Notes: generated by a model not told the origin, from the letters alone. 64,000 nt of DNA from Cryptomeria japonica (GCF_030272615.1 NC_081414.1:820375396-820439395), one strand, 5' to 3'; counted from the first letter of the stretch, positions 25,210 to 37,699 are shown. Translations and numbers: made by a program.

Positions 25210-26941
25210 TCAAGTCTCTACCAGAGGGGCAGAAACTCCCAATCTATCTCTGAAATACTCAAATGATTCATTAGGCAAAGTTTTAGTGAAGATATTTGCA
25301 ATCTATTCTTTAGTGTTCACATAAACCAATTTAACTTCATTTTCTTCCATCTTTTCCTTCAAAAAGTTGCACTTGATAGATATGTACTTTGTCTTAGAAT
25401 GAAATACAGGATTCTTTGATATATCAATAGCAATAGAGTTATCACATTGAATAACTATCGGTCCAGTGCAATGTACTTTGATATCCTTCCACATTTGCTC
25501 CATCCATTAAAATTGTGTACAGTTAGTAGCAACAACAACATACTCAGCTTCAACAGTAGATAAAGAGGTACATGATTGTTTCTTGCTGATCCATGAAACA
25601 AGTTTCTTTCTAAGAAAGAAAGCTCCATCAGAAGTACTTTTTCAATCATCAACATCTCCAACCCAATCAACATCTGCATATGCTCATAAAGTAAAGTTAT
25701 CATCCTTAGGGTACCAGAAACCATATTTTGATGTACCTTGCAAGTATCTAAAAATCCTTTTCACCGCACTCTCATGATTTTCTCTAGGATCACTCTGAAA
25801 TATTGATACAATACAAACAACATTCATTATGTCAAGCCTAGTCTGAGTTAAATAAAGTAGACCTCCAATCATAGATTTGTATCTTGTAGGATTTACCGGT
25901 GTAGAAACATCTTTCCTTGTCAATTTCTCTTATGTAATCATAGGAGTACTTACCAGTTTAGAATCTCCCATACCAAATTTCTTGAATAATTCTCTAGCAT
26001 ACTTAGTTTGACAGATGAAAATACCTTTATTAGTCCGAGTAATCTGCAAACCTAAGAAAAATTTAATCTCTCCAATCATAGACATTTCAAATTCATCTTT
26101 CACATTGTTATCAAATTCCTTACACAACTTATCTTCACCTCCAAAAATCATGTCATCAAAAAATGCTTCAATAATCAGTATATCATCATCAGTGGTCTTA
26201 TAATATAAATTGTTGTCAGCATTACCCTTGGTAAAACCAAGCTTCAAAAGATATTTATCTAGCCTTGCATACCAAGCTCTAGGTGCTTGTTTTAATCCAT
26301 ATAAAGCTTCCCTTAACCTGCAAACCATGTTTGTATCATATGATAGTGAAAAACCATCAGGTTGCTCAATATAAACTTCCTCATCAAGATCCCCATTAAA
26401 AAATGCACACTTAACATCCATCTGATAAACCTTGTAGTTCTTATGGGCAGCATAGGCAAGAAATAATCTTACAGCTTCAATCCTAGATATAGGTGCAAAA
26501 GTCTCTCCATAATCAATTCCTTCCTTCTGAGAATATCCTTTACAAACCAATCTAGCCTTATTCCTTACAACTTGACTACCCTCATTCAATTTATTCCTAA
26601 GAACCCATTTAGTTCCAATAACATTCTTATTTTTAGGCCGGGGAACCAAAGTCCATGTGTTATTCTTTTCTATCTGATCTAATTCTTCTTCCATAGCTTT
26701 CAACCAATATTCATCTTTACATGCCTCAATTACTGATACTGGATCAACTTGAGAAATTAAACATACCTCATTAGTTGTCAGTCTTCTTCTTGTCATTACT
26801 TCATTGTTCTTATCCCCAATGATCTGATCTTCAGAATGATTAAATCTCACATACCTAGGAGTCCTATGACTCTCTATTCCTCTTCCCGGTCCTTCAGTTA
26901 CTATAGAATTTTCTAATACTACTAGAGTAACTGGTTCAACA
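25210..26941 (-). pseudogene. Reverse transcriptase and RNase H of element B
   Basis: The RT part (26850-25930) reads continuously through the Copia landmarks: [31 protein letters not shown], the [13 protein letters not shown] block with a catalytic Asp, [15 protein letters not shown], and the active-site motif. The usual YVDD is FFDD here (the two Asp codons at 26152-26157 are kept). The connection region (GLLYLTQTRLDIM) and RNase H (TEAEY-like STVEAEY, QCDNSIAIDISKNP) follow, with breaks near 25924, 25640 and 25510. The sense frame ends at the stop at 25210-25212. These enzymes would copy the element RNA into DNA in virus-like particles; this copy is not functional. Confidence 0.88.
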
Positions 26942-26943
26942 CT

Positions 26944-28073
26944 CTATTCCGGTAAAGGTGCTACTGGTTCAGATATAATCATTTCTACTGTCGGTTCCTT
27001 CTCATAAGCTCTTATTTGACTTTTGTTATGCTCATCTACCTTTACATTAGTTCTCTCCACAATTCTCTGCAATCTTTTGGTATAACATCTATATGCTTTG
27101 TTTTCATTAGAATAACCAATAAATATGCCTTCATCACATCTAGGATCAAATTGGCCAATAATATCATCTCTCCTGATATAACATTTACTACCAAAGATTA
27201 TGAAATACTTAACTGTAGGTGTATTACCAAACCATAATTCATAAGGCGTCTTATCAGTTTCTCCTTTGATATGTACTATGTTGAATGTATAAACCGTTGT
27301 TCTCATTGCTTCTCTCCAATAGATATGAGGTAGACTAGCTTCCATCATCATTGTTCTAGCAGCATCCAAGATAGTTTTGTTCTTCCTTTCCACAACTCTA
27401 TTTTGCTGAGGTGTCTGGGGAGCAGAAAATTGTCTCCTTATACCATGCTTCTCACAAAAGTTATTAAACTCACCGGATGTGAATTCTCCACCATGATCTA
27501 ACCTTAAACATTTAACCTTCAATCCTTTCTCAATTTCCACTTTAGCCTTAAAGATTTTAAAATTTTCAAATGCCTCAGATTTCTCCCTTAGAAAAATAAC
27601 CCACATCATTCTAGAATAATCATCAATGATTAGCATAAAATATCTATCACCTTGAAAACTTTTAACTCTACCAGGACCACATAAATCAATATGAATAAGA
27701 TCAAGAACATCATTAGATTTATCTTGTATACTCCTAAAAGAGGTTCTGACCTGTTTACCCATTTGACATTCTTTGCATACCGGATTATAGGGCTTCACAA
27801 TCTTAGGTATATCTCTAACTACCTTAGTTGAACCGATCTTCACAATGTAATCAAAATTCACATGACACGGTCTTTTATGGCATAGCCAACTCTCATCAAT
27901 TTGTGCAATCAAACATGTCTTCTCACCAAAACTCAAATGAAATATATTACCTTTTGTCTGTGTACCGGTTGCAATCTCTAAACTAGATCTATTAATGATT
28001 CTTTATTTTCCATCTTTGAATTGTAATTGAAATCCCTTATCCACCAATTATCCTACACTCAAAATATTATGCC
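26944..28073 (-). pseudogene. Integrase of element B
   Basis: The pre-integrase zinc region is present but altered: the usual WHRRLGHVN reads LCHKRPCHVN, followed by NPVCKECQMGKQVRTSF. The catalytic core contains DLCGPGRVKSF and FMLIIDDYSR, then LRLDHGGEFTSGEF (usually SDNGGE; the Asp is kept), and ends VVERKNKTI with the catalytic Glu. The C-terminal region has GIFIGYSNENKAYRCY. A frameshift near 28073 and stops near 28040 and 28005 separate it from the protease. In a live element it inserts cDNA into the host genome and duplicates 5 bp, as seen at the ends of B. Confidence 0.88.
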
Positions 28074-28720
28074 TCAACCTTCAACATAATAAATATTTTT
28101 AGTATTATTCTTACCATCCAATGATATAATTCCTTTTCCTTTGATCATACATTCTTTGTCATCTCCAAATCTAACCAGACCGCCATCATATTCTTGCAAA
28201 GATAGAAAATTTCCTTTATCTCCAGTCATATGATGTGAACATCCACTATCGATTACCCATTCATCCTTGTCTTCAATTTTAGGAGCAAGTGCCTTCTCTT
28301 CAGGTACATTCTCTTCCAGTGCCGGAACATCTTCTTTGATAGCTAGGGACACCCATTCCTTCCCATTGTCGGAATCACTAGTAGAGTCTTTTGTCGGTTC
28401 ATCATCAGAATCAGTAATGCCTTCCTCATCCGCTATGTAGCATGACTTGTCTCTATTTTTCTTGTACTTTTACTTGTTCTCATATCCAAGGTTAGGCTTA
28501 AAATATCTTCTAACTCTTTCCTCAAATCTTGAATTCCTTTCAAGACATCTAGATGCAAAATGACCAATCTTATTACATGCAAAACATTTAAAAGGTGATT
28601 TTCCTTCATGCTTACTTCCTACCAGTCCTTTATGTACTCTACTAGAAAATAGGGCTTCAAGTTGCTCAAATTCTCCATCTTCTCTCTTCATATCATCCAA
28701 TTATTTTGCATACAGAGCTT
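28074..28720 (-). pseudogene. Gag zinc knuckle and protease of element B
   Basis: One frame holds a canonical CX2CX4HX4C knuckle, CFACNKIGHFASRC (about 28540-28590), then an acidic linker, and the protease start WVIDSGCSHHMTG (about 28210-28250) with an intact DSG active site. A stop near 28470 interrupts the linker. The knuckle binds the element RNA and the aspartic protease would cut the polyprotein. Confidence 0.85.
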
Positions 28721-28799
28721 TCCAATCTTGCTTATTGGTTGATGATGTAGATGCATGAAAAGCAGGTTCAGTCTTCACAGCTCTAGAGGGTCCAAATTC

Positions 28800-29433
28800 T
28801 TCAAGCTCAAAAGTAGATAATTTCCTAACCAAAGTATCTTTGTTGAGATGTATTAGCCATTATTCTCAACTCATTAATAGCAGTAGCCTTCATTTTGTAA
28901 GCCAGTGGTAGGGCTCTCAGGACTTTAGAAACAATTACATCTTCACTCAAAGTTCCACCACAACATTGAATTCTCATAACAATCTCATTTACCCTTATCA
29001 TGAATGCAGTAATTATTTCATCTTCTTCCATCTTCAGGTTTTCATATCTCACCCGGTAACCATCAAGTTTAGCAATCTTCACTATAGGGTCACCTTCATT
29101 AAGAGTCTCCAACTTATCCCATATAGCCTTTCCAGATGATTTACCAGTTAATCCCATTATTTGCTTATCAGAAAGTGCACACAAGAGGGCTTCTCTTGCT
29201 CTCCAATCATTCTTAAGCTCCTTATCTAGGCTTGTCAGAGGAGGATTGTCACATTCTGGATTATAAGGTGTAACACCATTCTGTGTGATCTCCCAAATCT
29301 CCTTGCCAATAGATCACAGATGAGTCTCCATCGGAATCTTCCTTACTGTGTAATTTGTTCCATCAAGCCTAGGAATATCTCTCTGAAAGATAGCTCTAGA
29401 TAAACTGGATGAACTTGAATTGTTAGTCACCAT
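28800..29433 (-). pseudogene. Gag of element B
   Basis: The ATG at 29431-29433 lies just after the conserved leader GAGGAAGATCC and opens a frame with RLDGTNY, the N-terminal motif of Copia Gag. An in-frame stop lies near 29314. The frame continues with AIWDKLETLNEGD, YENLKMEEDE, VNEIVMRIQCCGGTLSED and VLRALPLAYKMKATAI, the UBN2-type Gag core. A frameshift near 28840 precedes the FELEEFGPS-like end. Gag forms the particle shell. Confidence 0.85.
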
Positions 29434-29491
29434 AGGATCTTCCTCAAGCAGTTAAGCTTTCTGTAGAGAGGATCAAAGCTCTGATATCAAT
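29434..29491 (-). promoter_or_regulatory. Primer-binding site and leader of element B
   Basis: Next to the 5' LTR the minus strand reads ATTGATATCAGAGC (29478-29491), one change from the standard TTGGTATCAGAGC site for initiator tRNA-Met. The leader then has CTTGAGGAAGATCC (29435-29448), shared exactly with element A. Confidence 0.8.
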
Positions 29492-31736
29492 TGTTAGATA
29501 TTTTAATACCGAAACCTAAAACATTAATACTGAAATGCTTAAACCAAATACCAGAATAGTAGTTAAACCAATTAAGCATAAACAATAATTAGAGAATAAA
29601 TACCATCCATATGACATTGAGATTTATACGTGGAAAACATAGTAAAGGGAAAAACCATGGTGGGAAGCCTACCCACAGTCAGATAATACTTATGTAGTAA
29701 GTATGTTAATTACAATTGAGGGGCCTGCACTTGCAGGAAGGCCAATACCCTAGAGCGCACTTCTCATCACAAAAGGAGTCTCACTAACTACATAGAAATC
29801 TAGACTACAATCTGAAGAAGTGATTGAACTGCAAAGATAGCATCTCCTATGCTTGAGTATAGTTTTGGTTAAGCTCAATACTGGAGGACTAAATCCTCTT
29901 ACATAAATCCAACTCGATCTCCAATGACGGACCAAATCCTTTGCCTGGATGATATTATATTATTCACACATTACATATCCATATCTCATACCTTTTATCT
30001 TATCCCATGATCTATAATGAGATCTTACATCATATATATACAAACCCTCGACCATAAATAATCAGGTCAGCCACCAGACAATAAACCAATTACATAATTA
30101 CAAGACATGTCGGCCTTAGACCAAACAAATAATATCCAACAAGTAAGACATCCTGAAAATGTATCTGTTGGTATTATAGATGTGTTGCATTAGTTTTGTC
30201 ATTGATGTCAAAACTTATCCTTCTGGAGATCTACATTGTTGATTTAGCATTATGGTTATATTGGTTTATTGTTTAACCGACACATTGTGTTCACCGGCAA
30301 GTTCAGTAACTTATGCACAGTCACCGGTATATTGTTCACCGACAGGTTATATGGTTCATCGACACTGATGATGACTTGTTGTCATCTGGAGATCACTTGA
30401 TTATGTCAAAGACATGGTTTGGATACTTGGTTTTGGTGTTTTGGTTATTGGACTAATCGGATTGACATATTTGTTGTTACCGGTAGATTGGTCAAGGTTA
30501 TGGACCGGTACACGTTATCTATTCCAGATCAGCACGACATATTATGGAGATGGTTTATTGATTGAATATTGTTGTAAATTTATTGAGCCGACATGATGCA
30601 TCGCATCAAAACATTTGATTTTATTGTAATACTCCTAGTGAGCTGACCTACACATTTGGTCTTAGGTTTTGTATATATGTAAGATCTCATTTGTGAGATA
30701 AACATAGGATATGGTTATGGTATAGTATTGTAACATGGTATGTGCAAAAATTGAAGATCATATGAGCATACCATAGAGAAGATTCAAGGAAGGTTTGAAG
30801 GTGATTATCAGAGCTTAACCGGTAATGAATCCAGCATTGGAGATGCTATTTTGAGCAGTACATTATTCTAGGATTTAACCATCCTATTGTAGTCATTGTG
30901 ACTCCCATTTGAGCAGTGTGCTCTATGCGGTTGGACTTTCTGCATGTGCAGACCCCATTTGTGTACAGTTACTATATGCAGTAGTATCATCTGATTGTGG
31001 GTAAGGTTTCCAACTGTGGTTTTCCCCTTATAGGGTTTCCACATAAAAAATATTTGTGTTATGTGTTGTGGATGTTGTTTCTCTTTCTGTTTCATGCATT
31101 GAGTTTCACCAGTATTGATATTAACTGTTAATATGTTAACCAACATTAAGTTTGGTTTACCGATATTAAGTATCAAGTTTGATTAAGTTATAATCGGGTT
31201 AAAATTTATAGACAACTGATTCACCCCCCCCTCTCAGTTGCCTTTCGGTTCCTAACAGTATTGAGAAGTCTAATCCACAATTTACATTAAGTTGGTCCAT
31301 AACCTAGATCAACTGGGACCCAATATAGGTCCACACGCTAAAGCAATGATCTCCATCCACCAAGTGTCGAACATGATCGCCATCAACATCCTGAAACCAT
31401 ACCGGAAGCTGCACCAACACCACTTATGCATATCATCAAAGATCTGCCAGTGAAACCCTCATCGGCATCAAAATCCAAGCTTCCAAGCAAACAGGATAGT
31501 ATCCGATCACCAGACCAAAACCAACTGACTGAATATGAACATGAGTATCATGAATAAGCCAATTCCATAACCAAACCATGCTGGAGTGTACCGGATCATG
31601 TCGAATCCAAACCAACCACAAATTATTCATCCTACCGGGACCAGAAGGGTGTCAGTAAAGAATCCAAACAACTAGTGTTGACATCAATGACATAACATCA
31701 ATGCAAGACATAATCAATTCCTCCAAATGGCCAACA
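29492..31736 (-). repeat. 5' LTR of element B, with a deletion and a nested LTR
   Basis: It matches the left LTR, but about 73 bp next to the primer site are missing (positions matching 23589-23662), removing the U5 hairpin and G-run. A solo LTR (30166-31257) splits it after GTATC. A TATA-like run lies at 30031-30040 on the sense strand. The second shared block is at 29627-29678. Confidence 0.85.
30166..31257 (+). mobile_element. Solo LTR nested in the 5' LTR of B
   Basis: 1092 bp, TGTTGG...CTAACA, flanked by GTATC (30161-30165) and GTATT (31258-31262), one mismatch apart. Its sense direction is plus: the C-run form of the hairpin (CAACTGA at 31213-31219, TCAGTTG at 31234-31240, eight C between) lies near its right end, and the second shared block is at about 30997-31050 in reverse. 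A TATA-like GTATATATG followed by TAAGATCTCA (near 30670) also matches the LTR of B. No internal region remains. Confidence 0.85.
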
Positions 31737-31741
31737 ATTGT

Positions 31742-32062
31742 TATCCTACAGGGTCTGTTTCAATTGATCTCTCTTGATGGTCCTAATGACAGTATTGTCT
31801 GGATGGTAGGTTTCCATAGTGGCATAATGGGAAGTCTTCCCCCCTCCCCCAAACCTCTCCTTGTTAAGGCCTAGGTGCCTCTACCCCTCCTTGAATTGAG
31901 TCTGGGTTGTTGGTTTGACAAGTTTTTCTTTTCACCTATCTGTCCTTGTTTTTTGTTTTTTGGAGCTTGGTCCATGGTTTGTTTTCCTCTTACTGCCTAT
32001 GGGTTGTTGTTAAAGGTTAGCACCCTTGTTCTTGCTACTTTTCTAATTAAAAAAATATATAA
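31742..32062 (+). mobile_element. 3' end of the LINE-like sequence
   Basis: The sequence continues from 23574 after element B. It is T-rich and ends GCTACTTTTCTAATTAAAAAAAT, like the 3' end of a LINE with a short A tail. Only a few hundred bases separate it from the ORF1-like part, so ORF2 (endonuclease/RT) is missing. Confidence 0.45.
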
Positions 32063-33170
32063 TCAGGCATAACATGTGGATTTACAAGACTCAAACACTA
32101 TAATTAGTTCTACAATTAATTTTGCAAACAACCCCGCATAGGAGTAACCATAGATCAAAAGAACCCTCCAAGTAGCCATGTAAACCTATAATTGCCTTCA
32201 TCCAAAACAGCTTGAATATAGTAGCCATGTAAAGCTATAATCTCCCTATACATCATGCTTAATAACCCTATCTTGTGTTATATTATAACAATGAAAAAAA
32301 AAGTAACATCATCATAAGATACTAGCAATAAGAACAAATCAATGACATAAGAACACCACATAGGATGCGATTTACCTGGAGAAACCATTGCAGGAAAAAA
32401 CTCCACCAAGAAGAGAGGCCAAGTATGCATTATCAACAATAAATGTGATTACAATGTATTCACTTTCATTCTCATCTTTTCCTCCAACATGGTAGCTTTG
32501 TGTACCTATGAACAACCTCCTAATGTCTCCCACCTATCCTTGTTCCTACAAATTAACTCTACAAATAATTGTTCTTCATTTCATTCTACATCCTAAAAGC
32601 TAAATTTATAGAATGGCAAGAGCTCCAAAACTGCCAATCAAGGCATCCAAAGAAGGCTCTTCATTCCAAATGACCACAACCCTTGGATTGCTTTCATGGA
32701 AGTCAAAAGGGGGCCAATTTTGGTGACAATAGTTTTCCTCCAACTTGGGCACTCAATCTTGCAAGATAAACATTACATTAAAAGTAATTATAATAGGATA
32801 CTAAGAGATACTTGTTTCCTCTTCTAAAACCTCACTTGGAGAAGATCAAAGTTCACTCATTTTTCCACTTTCTACATATTTAATTATCTCATTCGAGGTG
32901 TCCACATGTGGGAAAATAATATTAAATAATTGTGATCACAATCCATCTTTGTCGCTGCTAGTGGAACCCATCACCCCTTATAAATGTATTACAAACAATA
33001 GTAAGAATAAATATTATAAAATATTTTCCAAATAATACCCTAAGTGTCTTAAGACACTTTCCAAGAATTTTGGAACCATGTGATAGGATTTACAAGGTAG
33101 ATGGCACCTTAATCCTAAAAGAATCATCATCATTCTTCTAAGATTCATCTCCAGGAGAGAGATCATTAAG
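32063..33170. other. Unassigned non-coding DNA
   Basis: No gene seen. GGAGAAACCATTGCAGG and AAAAACTCCACCAAG near 32378-32410 faintly resemble the second shared LTR block, so an old LTR is possible. Confidence 0.35.
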
Positions 33171-33228
33171 AATATTCTTTTATTCATGAAGATAGTTGAC
33201 TAAATATCTTCATGAATAAAAGAATATT
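33171..33228. repeat. Perfect 24-bp hairpin
   Basis: Arms 33171-33194 and 33205-33228 are exact inverse copies around the 10-base spacer GTTGACTAAA. Imperfect direct repeats containing GAGATCATT flank it (near 33158 and 33273). Confidence 0.9.
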
Positions 33229-35591
33229 TGGAAGAGGGCAAGCTTGGTTTGTCAAGGATTTGTCTCTAGAAGGGAGATCATTGGAATAAATAAAAGATAA
33301 AGTGTTATTAAGGGAAGTATTAACCATATAAAACTCTTGCATCACAATGGTCTCATGGTTTGCAGAGGGATAAAGTGATAGGCCACCATCACATGGATGA
33401 AATGTCATTATTGTAAAACTAATCAATTAATTAAACACACAATGGGAAATGCAATGAAACAACATTCTTTGCAAAGTATAATATATACCACATATGAAAT
33501 AAAAATGTCTAATCAATGAATAAATTGTAGATTTCTCAATACATTTAAATCGTATTTATATTTTTTTGAATCATAAGATATGAAAGTATAAGGCACATCA
33601 AGCTCACCAAAATGATGTTTCAAAATAAGATCCTAGGTCTACGGATGCAAACTAAGATCTCAAATGTGTACACATGACCATTGGGGAACATAAATAGATT
33701 TAACTATAGTTCTAATAAAAGAGTTGTACACTTGGGATCTATGCTCCTTTTTGGAGGGTTTTTATAATGGAATTGAGATGAATGTATGCATGATCTTGGC
33801 TTAATGGTAGAAAAAAAGGTTACTTTCAACAATAACATTGAATTATAGAGTAGAATTCAAATACGGTAGACTAGATCTGGAAATAAGACACAAAAATAAA
33901 CCTAGATTTACAAATTGAGACTTAAGGTATCAGACTAGTGTGTAAGATGCCCCAATTTGAGGGTGTCTATGCAAACAAAAAGGACTAGAATTACAATCAA
34001 GAGGTCATGCGGGTTTGTCTCCCAAAAACTCGGCCCAAAACAGTCACACACATGCACACTTTGTAATAGTCTGAGCTTATTCATCTATTGAAAGTCTATC
34101 ATAATATGTAATAGTCTCCTTTATGATCCTATAACATTGTTGTTGTCAGATCTAAACTGCACACCTAGAAAAAATGGAGGAATAGTTCTATTGTATAGAG
34201 GCTTGCTTAAGTCAAACCCCGAGCTGATTTTTGCACCTCTATAATAGATATGATTGATGTAAAAGAGAGCTTTTCCAGGGAGGACATAGGATAAACAATA
34301 ATATAATTACTAAAATGAAATGATTATCCCGTAGGTACGAAACCCTCTTATGGAGTTTCACATAAAGGTGGTGATGCAATGCTCATTATGGAAGTCCTAC
34401 AAATGTTAATTCAATAACATTATAACAAAACATGACAAACATGAAATCATACTTGATTGTTGAATGTTGTAGTCTTTTGCTCAATATGCTAATAACCCAA
34501 ATCTGAAGTGCTAGCTAATCATAAGGCCACTTGAATTGTAACTTAGAATGTTTTAGACCTTATGTATGCTAGATGTGTTTTATATAGGGTTCACAAGGTA
34601 TTTTAAAATGTAGGCCAACAATTAACAATTAAATGAAAAGATTGAGACTGAATTACGAATGACAAAGGTTGACACTCGCACACATCTGAATTTTGGTCCC
34701 TTTAGAGGGACTAGGGAATTACACACCCTAGTCCATTTTTAAAGCTAACAAAAAAAGAGGCAGTGGCATGTTGAGGTCCAAAATGTAGGACCTCGTCTCA
34801 AAATTAGCATATGATGACAATTAAGTTGTGGGTTTAACAATTAACTATAGGGTAACATAAGGCACAAATGGGCTTAAAATGGTCTTAGAGGAAGCGCACT
34901 TAAGTAGCGGTTCAAATAGAGTGTGATATTGTAAAGGGATAAAATTTACGACACTATATGACCAATTTTAAAGCATCATTTCTCTTTTAATATTGATCAA
35001 AAAAACTTAAAATAATCAATTTTTTAAAATATTTAAACATTCTCTTCACAATTAATCTTAAATCTCCTTGTTTGAAGACCTAAATGAAACAAATAACTCT
35101 ACAAGAAATTCAACCATACTTTATTGATGGAGATATGTATTTGGATGAAATGGATGTGATCATTTATAGAGTAATTCAAGATTCTAGTAACATGAACAAA
35201 TTCTTCCCTCTTGAAATAGTTGAAAATGAAAATGGATTTAGATTCATAGATTTTTATTTAATCAATTTTTAGTTTATTTTATTGAAGATGTGAAAAGTTT
35301 AAATTTAAAGAGTAGTAAAATAGATAATTGAGATGAATTAGTTTCTCGAATAAGTAAAAATGAATGATTGATATTGATTGCAAATAGATGGTTATGATTG
35401 ATTGAAATGATAATATTAAATTTCATTGTTATACTTTTTAAATATATTTGTATATGAAGAGATGAGAATTAATGATGTAGTATAAGAATAAAAGATAGAG
35501 ATGCAAACTAGTTTGGAATTGTATATATTAGTTAGTCATGTTACTAGTTAAATTATTTATTATGTATTTATGAAAAATGAAAAAAAATATA
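33229..35591. other. Unassigned non-coding DNA
   Basis: No gene. A short palindrome GAGGTCC/GGACCTC lies near 34773-34794. A 62-codon plus-strand frame at 35084-35272 has no recognised motif and is not called. Confidence 0.4.
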
Positions 35592-36000
35592 TTTATTCTG
35601 GAATAAATTTAGAATAATTAATTAAATAATGATTTTTTTTGTTAATTAGATATTTATTCTAAAATTTAAAAATAATCTAACTAATTAAATATCAAAAATT
35701 ATATAATTGATTCATGATATGAAATTTAAGTGTCTACAATTATATATTTAATAATTATAAAAATATAATTTATTTATTTTTTGACCGGAGAATGGGGAGG
35801 AGTGGGTGTAACCCAAATATATTAATTATATTTATTTTGGAATAAATTTAGAATAATTAATTAAAGAATGATTTTTTTATTAATTCAAAATTTATTTTTA
35901 AATTAAAAATAACTCTAACTAATTAAATATCAAAATTATATAATTGATTCATGATATGAAATTTAAGTGTTTACAACTATATATTTAATAATTATAAAAA
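35592..36000. repeat. 239-bp AT-rich tandem duplication
   Basis: The segment from 35592 (TTTATTCTGGAATAAATTTA) repeats from 35831 with a period of 239 bp. Shared phrases include ATATAATTGATTCATGATAT. The end of the unit (CTATATATTTAATAACTATA) occurs a third time near 36576. Confidence 0.85.
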
Positions 36001-36570
36001 TTTATTAAATTAAAAATAAATCTCATATAAGGGAATATCTTGGATGTTTCAGGTCCTGGGATCTCTTTCTTTGAGTAGGATGTCTCATCTTTGGTTGTTC
36101 TTTATGTTCCTAGTCTTTTGTCTTTTGTCTCTTGTGATCATTGTAACATTTTATTTATGCAAACACACTGAGATAAAGTGTCATCATGCATTATATACTT
36201 GGGATCTTGCACATCTTGTGCCTTATTGTACATGCACTACTCATAAAGTGCCATGGGGGGAGGTGTTGATGTTTGCCTTTTGTTTGCCATATACCTTTAC
36301 CATTTCATAATAACCAATGCAAGGCCATTGGGAAAAAATTATTCGTTGATTTTGTTTTCAAGCAAAATGTGTATGTAAGTAGTTTGACTTGGGCATGGTC
36401 GTGCTTTGGACTCACTCTGATGGAGCGCTGACAATGGGTTGTTCAGCTCAGCCTCAGTCCCTCCCACGATGTCATCGCCTAAATATCGTTGTTGTTTTTC
36501 AATTAAGAAAGTATCAGTAACTACTTTCTAAATTTTGTTGTTGTTTTTCACTATCTGCAAACATCGAATG
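36001..36570 (+). other. Possible insertion, class unknown
   Basis: A GC-richer block between two copies of the repeat-unit end (near 35966 and 36572). Its last part (36380-36530) ends in GTTGTTTTTCAATTAAGAAAG and might be a LINE-like 3' end. A plus-strand frame at 36044-36310 is hydrophobic and has no known motif. The following 36571-37248 is AT-rich and empty. Confidence 0.3.
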
Positions 36571-37248
36571 GTCTACAACTATATATTTAATAACTATAAA
36601 AATTTAAAATTTTATTATAATGTGTTGAGTGAATTAAGTTAATCAATTACCATTTACATTTACCAACATAAACTGTGTGTCAAATTAATTTAATAAAATT
36701 TATTTTAATTAAGTTTTATAAATGGGCATAAATTAATTTAGTTTGGGTAGAACACTTAGAAGGTGGGAATGAAAATGATTGATTTGAATTAATACCATTA
36801 ATCTAAAATTAAAATTATTTTTTATGGATCAATAAAAAAGGAAATAATTAGATTTATATAATAATAATAATGAAATAAATAAATAAGTAAAATTCACAAT
36901 TTAATTATGGACCATTTGTAATGTATTTAATAAAATAAATTTTAACAATTAAATCAAAGATTGCACTTACATAATCAATCTTAAATAAGTATAAATATAA
37001 AAATTCAAATGTATTTGTATTGTAGAAATATTAGTTTCAAAATACTTGTTTTGTGAAAAAATATATTGTAGTTAACATAATTTTACTTGTATTATAGTTA
37101 CTATTCTTTAGAAAATGTATGGTATTTTTCTTTCAACATGTCTTGACAATATGGGCTAGTTATGTATCCATCCAAATAGTGTGCTCAAGTAATTCAAGTT
37201 TTATTTTAGTTCTGATTATTTGATTCTTGCCAAAATGAATGAACTAGT

Positions 37249-37699
37249 TGTTAGAAATGAACTATTTATTCTAATAAATATTAATTAGAAAAATATATCG
37301 CATAATGATAAGAACAAATTGTATTCTCATCAATAATGCAAAATACCCAATTAACTGAGTTGATTGATTGAATTGAATTGATCAAATTTCATACAATGTA
37401 AATGAGCCTACTTATAAATGCAAGGCTATGAGAGCACACAATCATGGCATGTGGTTCAATGAGATACAAGGGTAGGTGAGGGTAGGTAGGAGAAATAATA
37501 AAGTATTCCACAAAAGGTGGATAACCCACTGAAAGTGGAATGTGATAACAAAATAAGACCACAAAATGTGGAATTTCTCCTACAAATAAATTTCCTATGT
37601 GCACACTTCCCTAAGTGTCTCATATGCAAACTACTATGAATGCATTATCCTAAGTCAACTTAAGTAAAGTGTAATTTTGAGACATAATTTACACCAACA
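37249..37699 (-). repeat. Copia-type LTR, minus orientation
   Basis: 451 bp bounded by TGTTAG and CCAACA. Beyond its right end the minus strand shows CATTAAGAAAGAGAAAGAT next to TGTTGG, which looks like a polypurine tract, so this would be a 3' LTR in minus sense. TTATAAAT near 37413 is a TATA candidate. No second LTR or coding region is present in the window. Confidence 0.45.

Larger units (their letters stand above)
23580..31736 (-). mobile_element. Element B: Copia LTR retrotransposon
   Basis: A full-length but decayed Copia element in minus orientation. Both flanks carry the exact target duplication ATTGT (23575-23579 and 31737-31741). The LTRs are 23580-24792 and 29492-31736, the latter holding a 1092-bp solo LTR. 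Sense order is primer site, gag, zinc knuckle, protease, integrase, RT, RNase H, polypurine tract, which is the Copia order. Several stops and frameshifts disable it. The RT and integrase sequences recall the SIRE/Maximus side of Copia, but I cannot place the lineage securely without an alignment. Confidence 0.92.

Noticed and set aside
35084-35272. 62-codon plus-strand frame
   Set aside because: Short, in AT-rich DNA, no motif or neighbour to support a gene.
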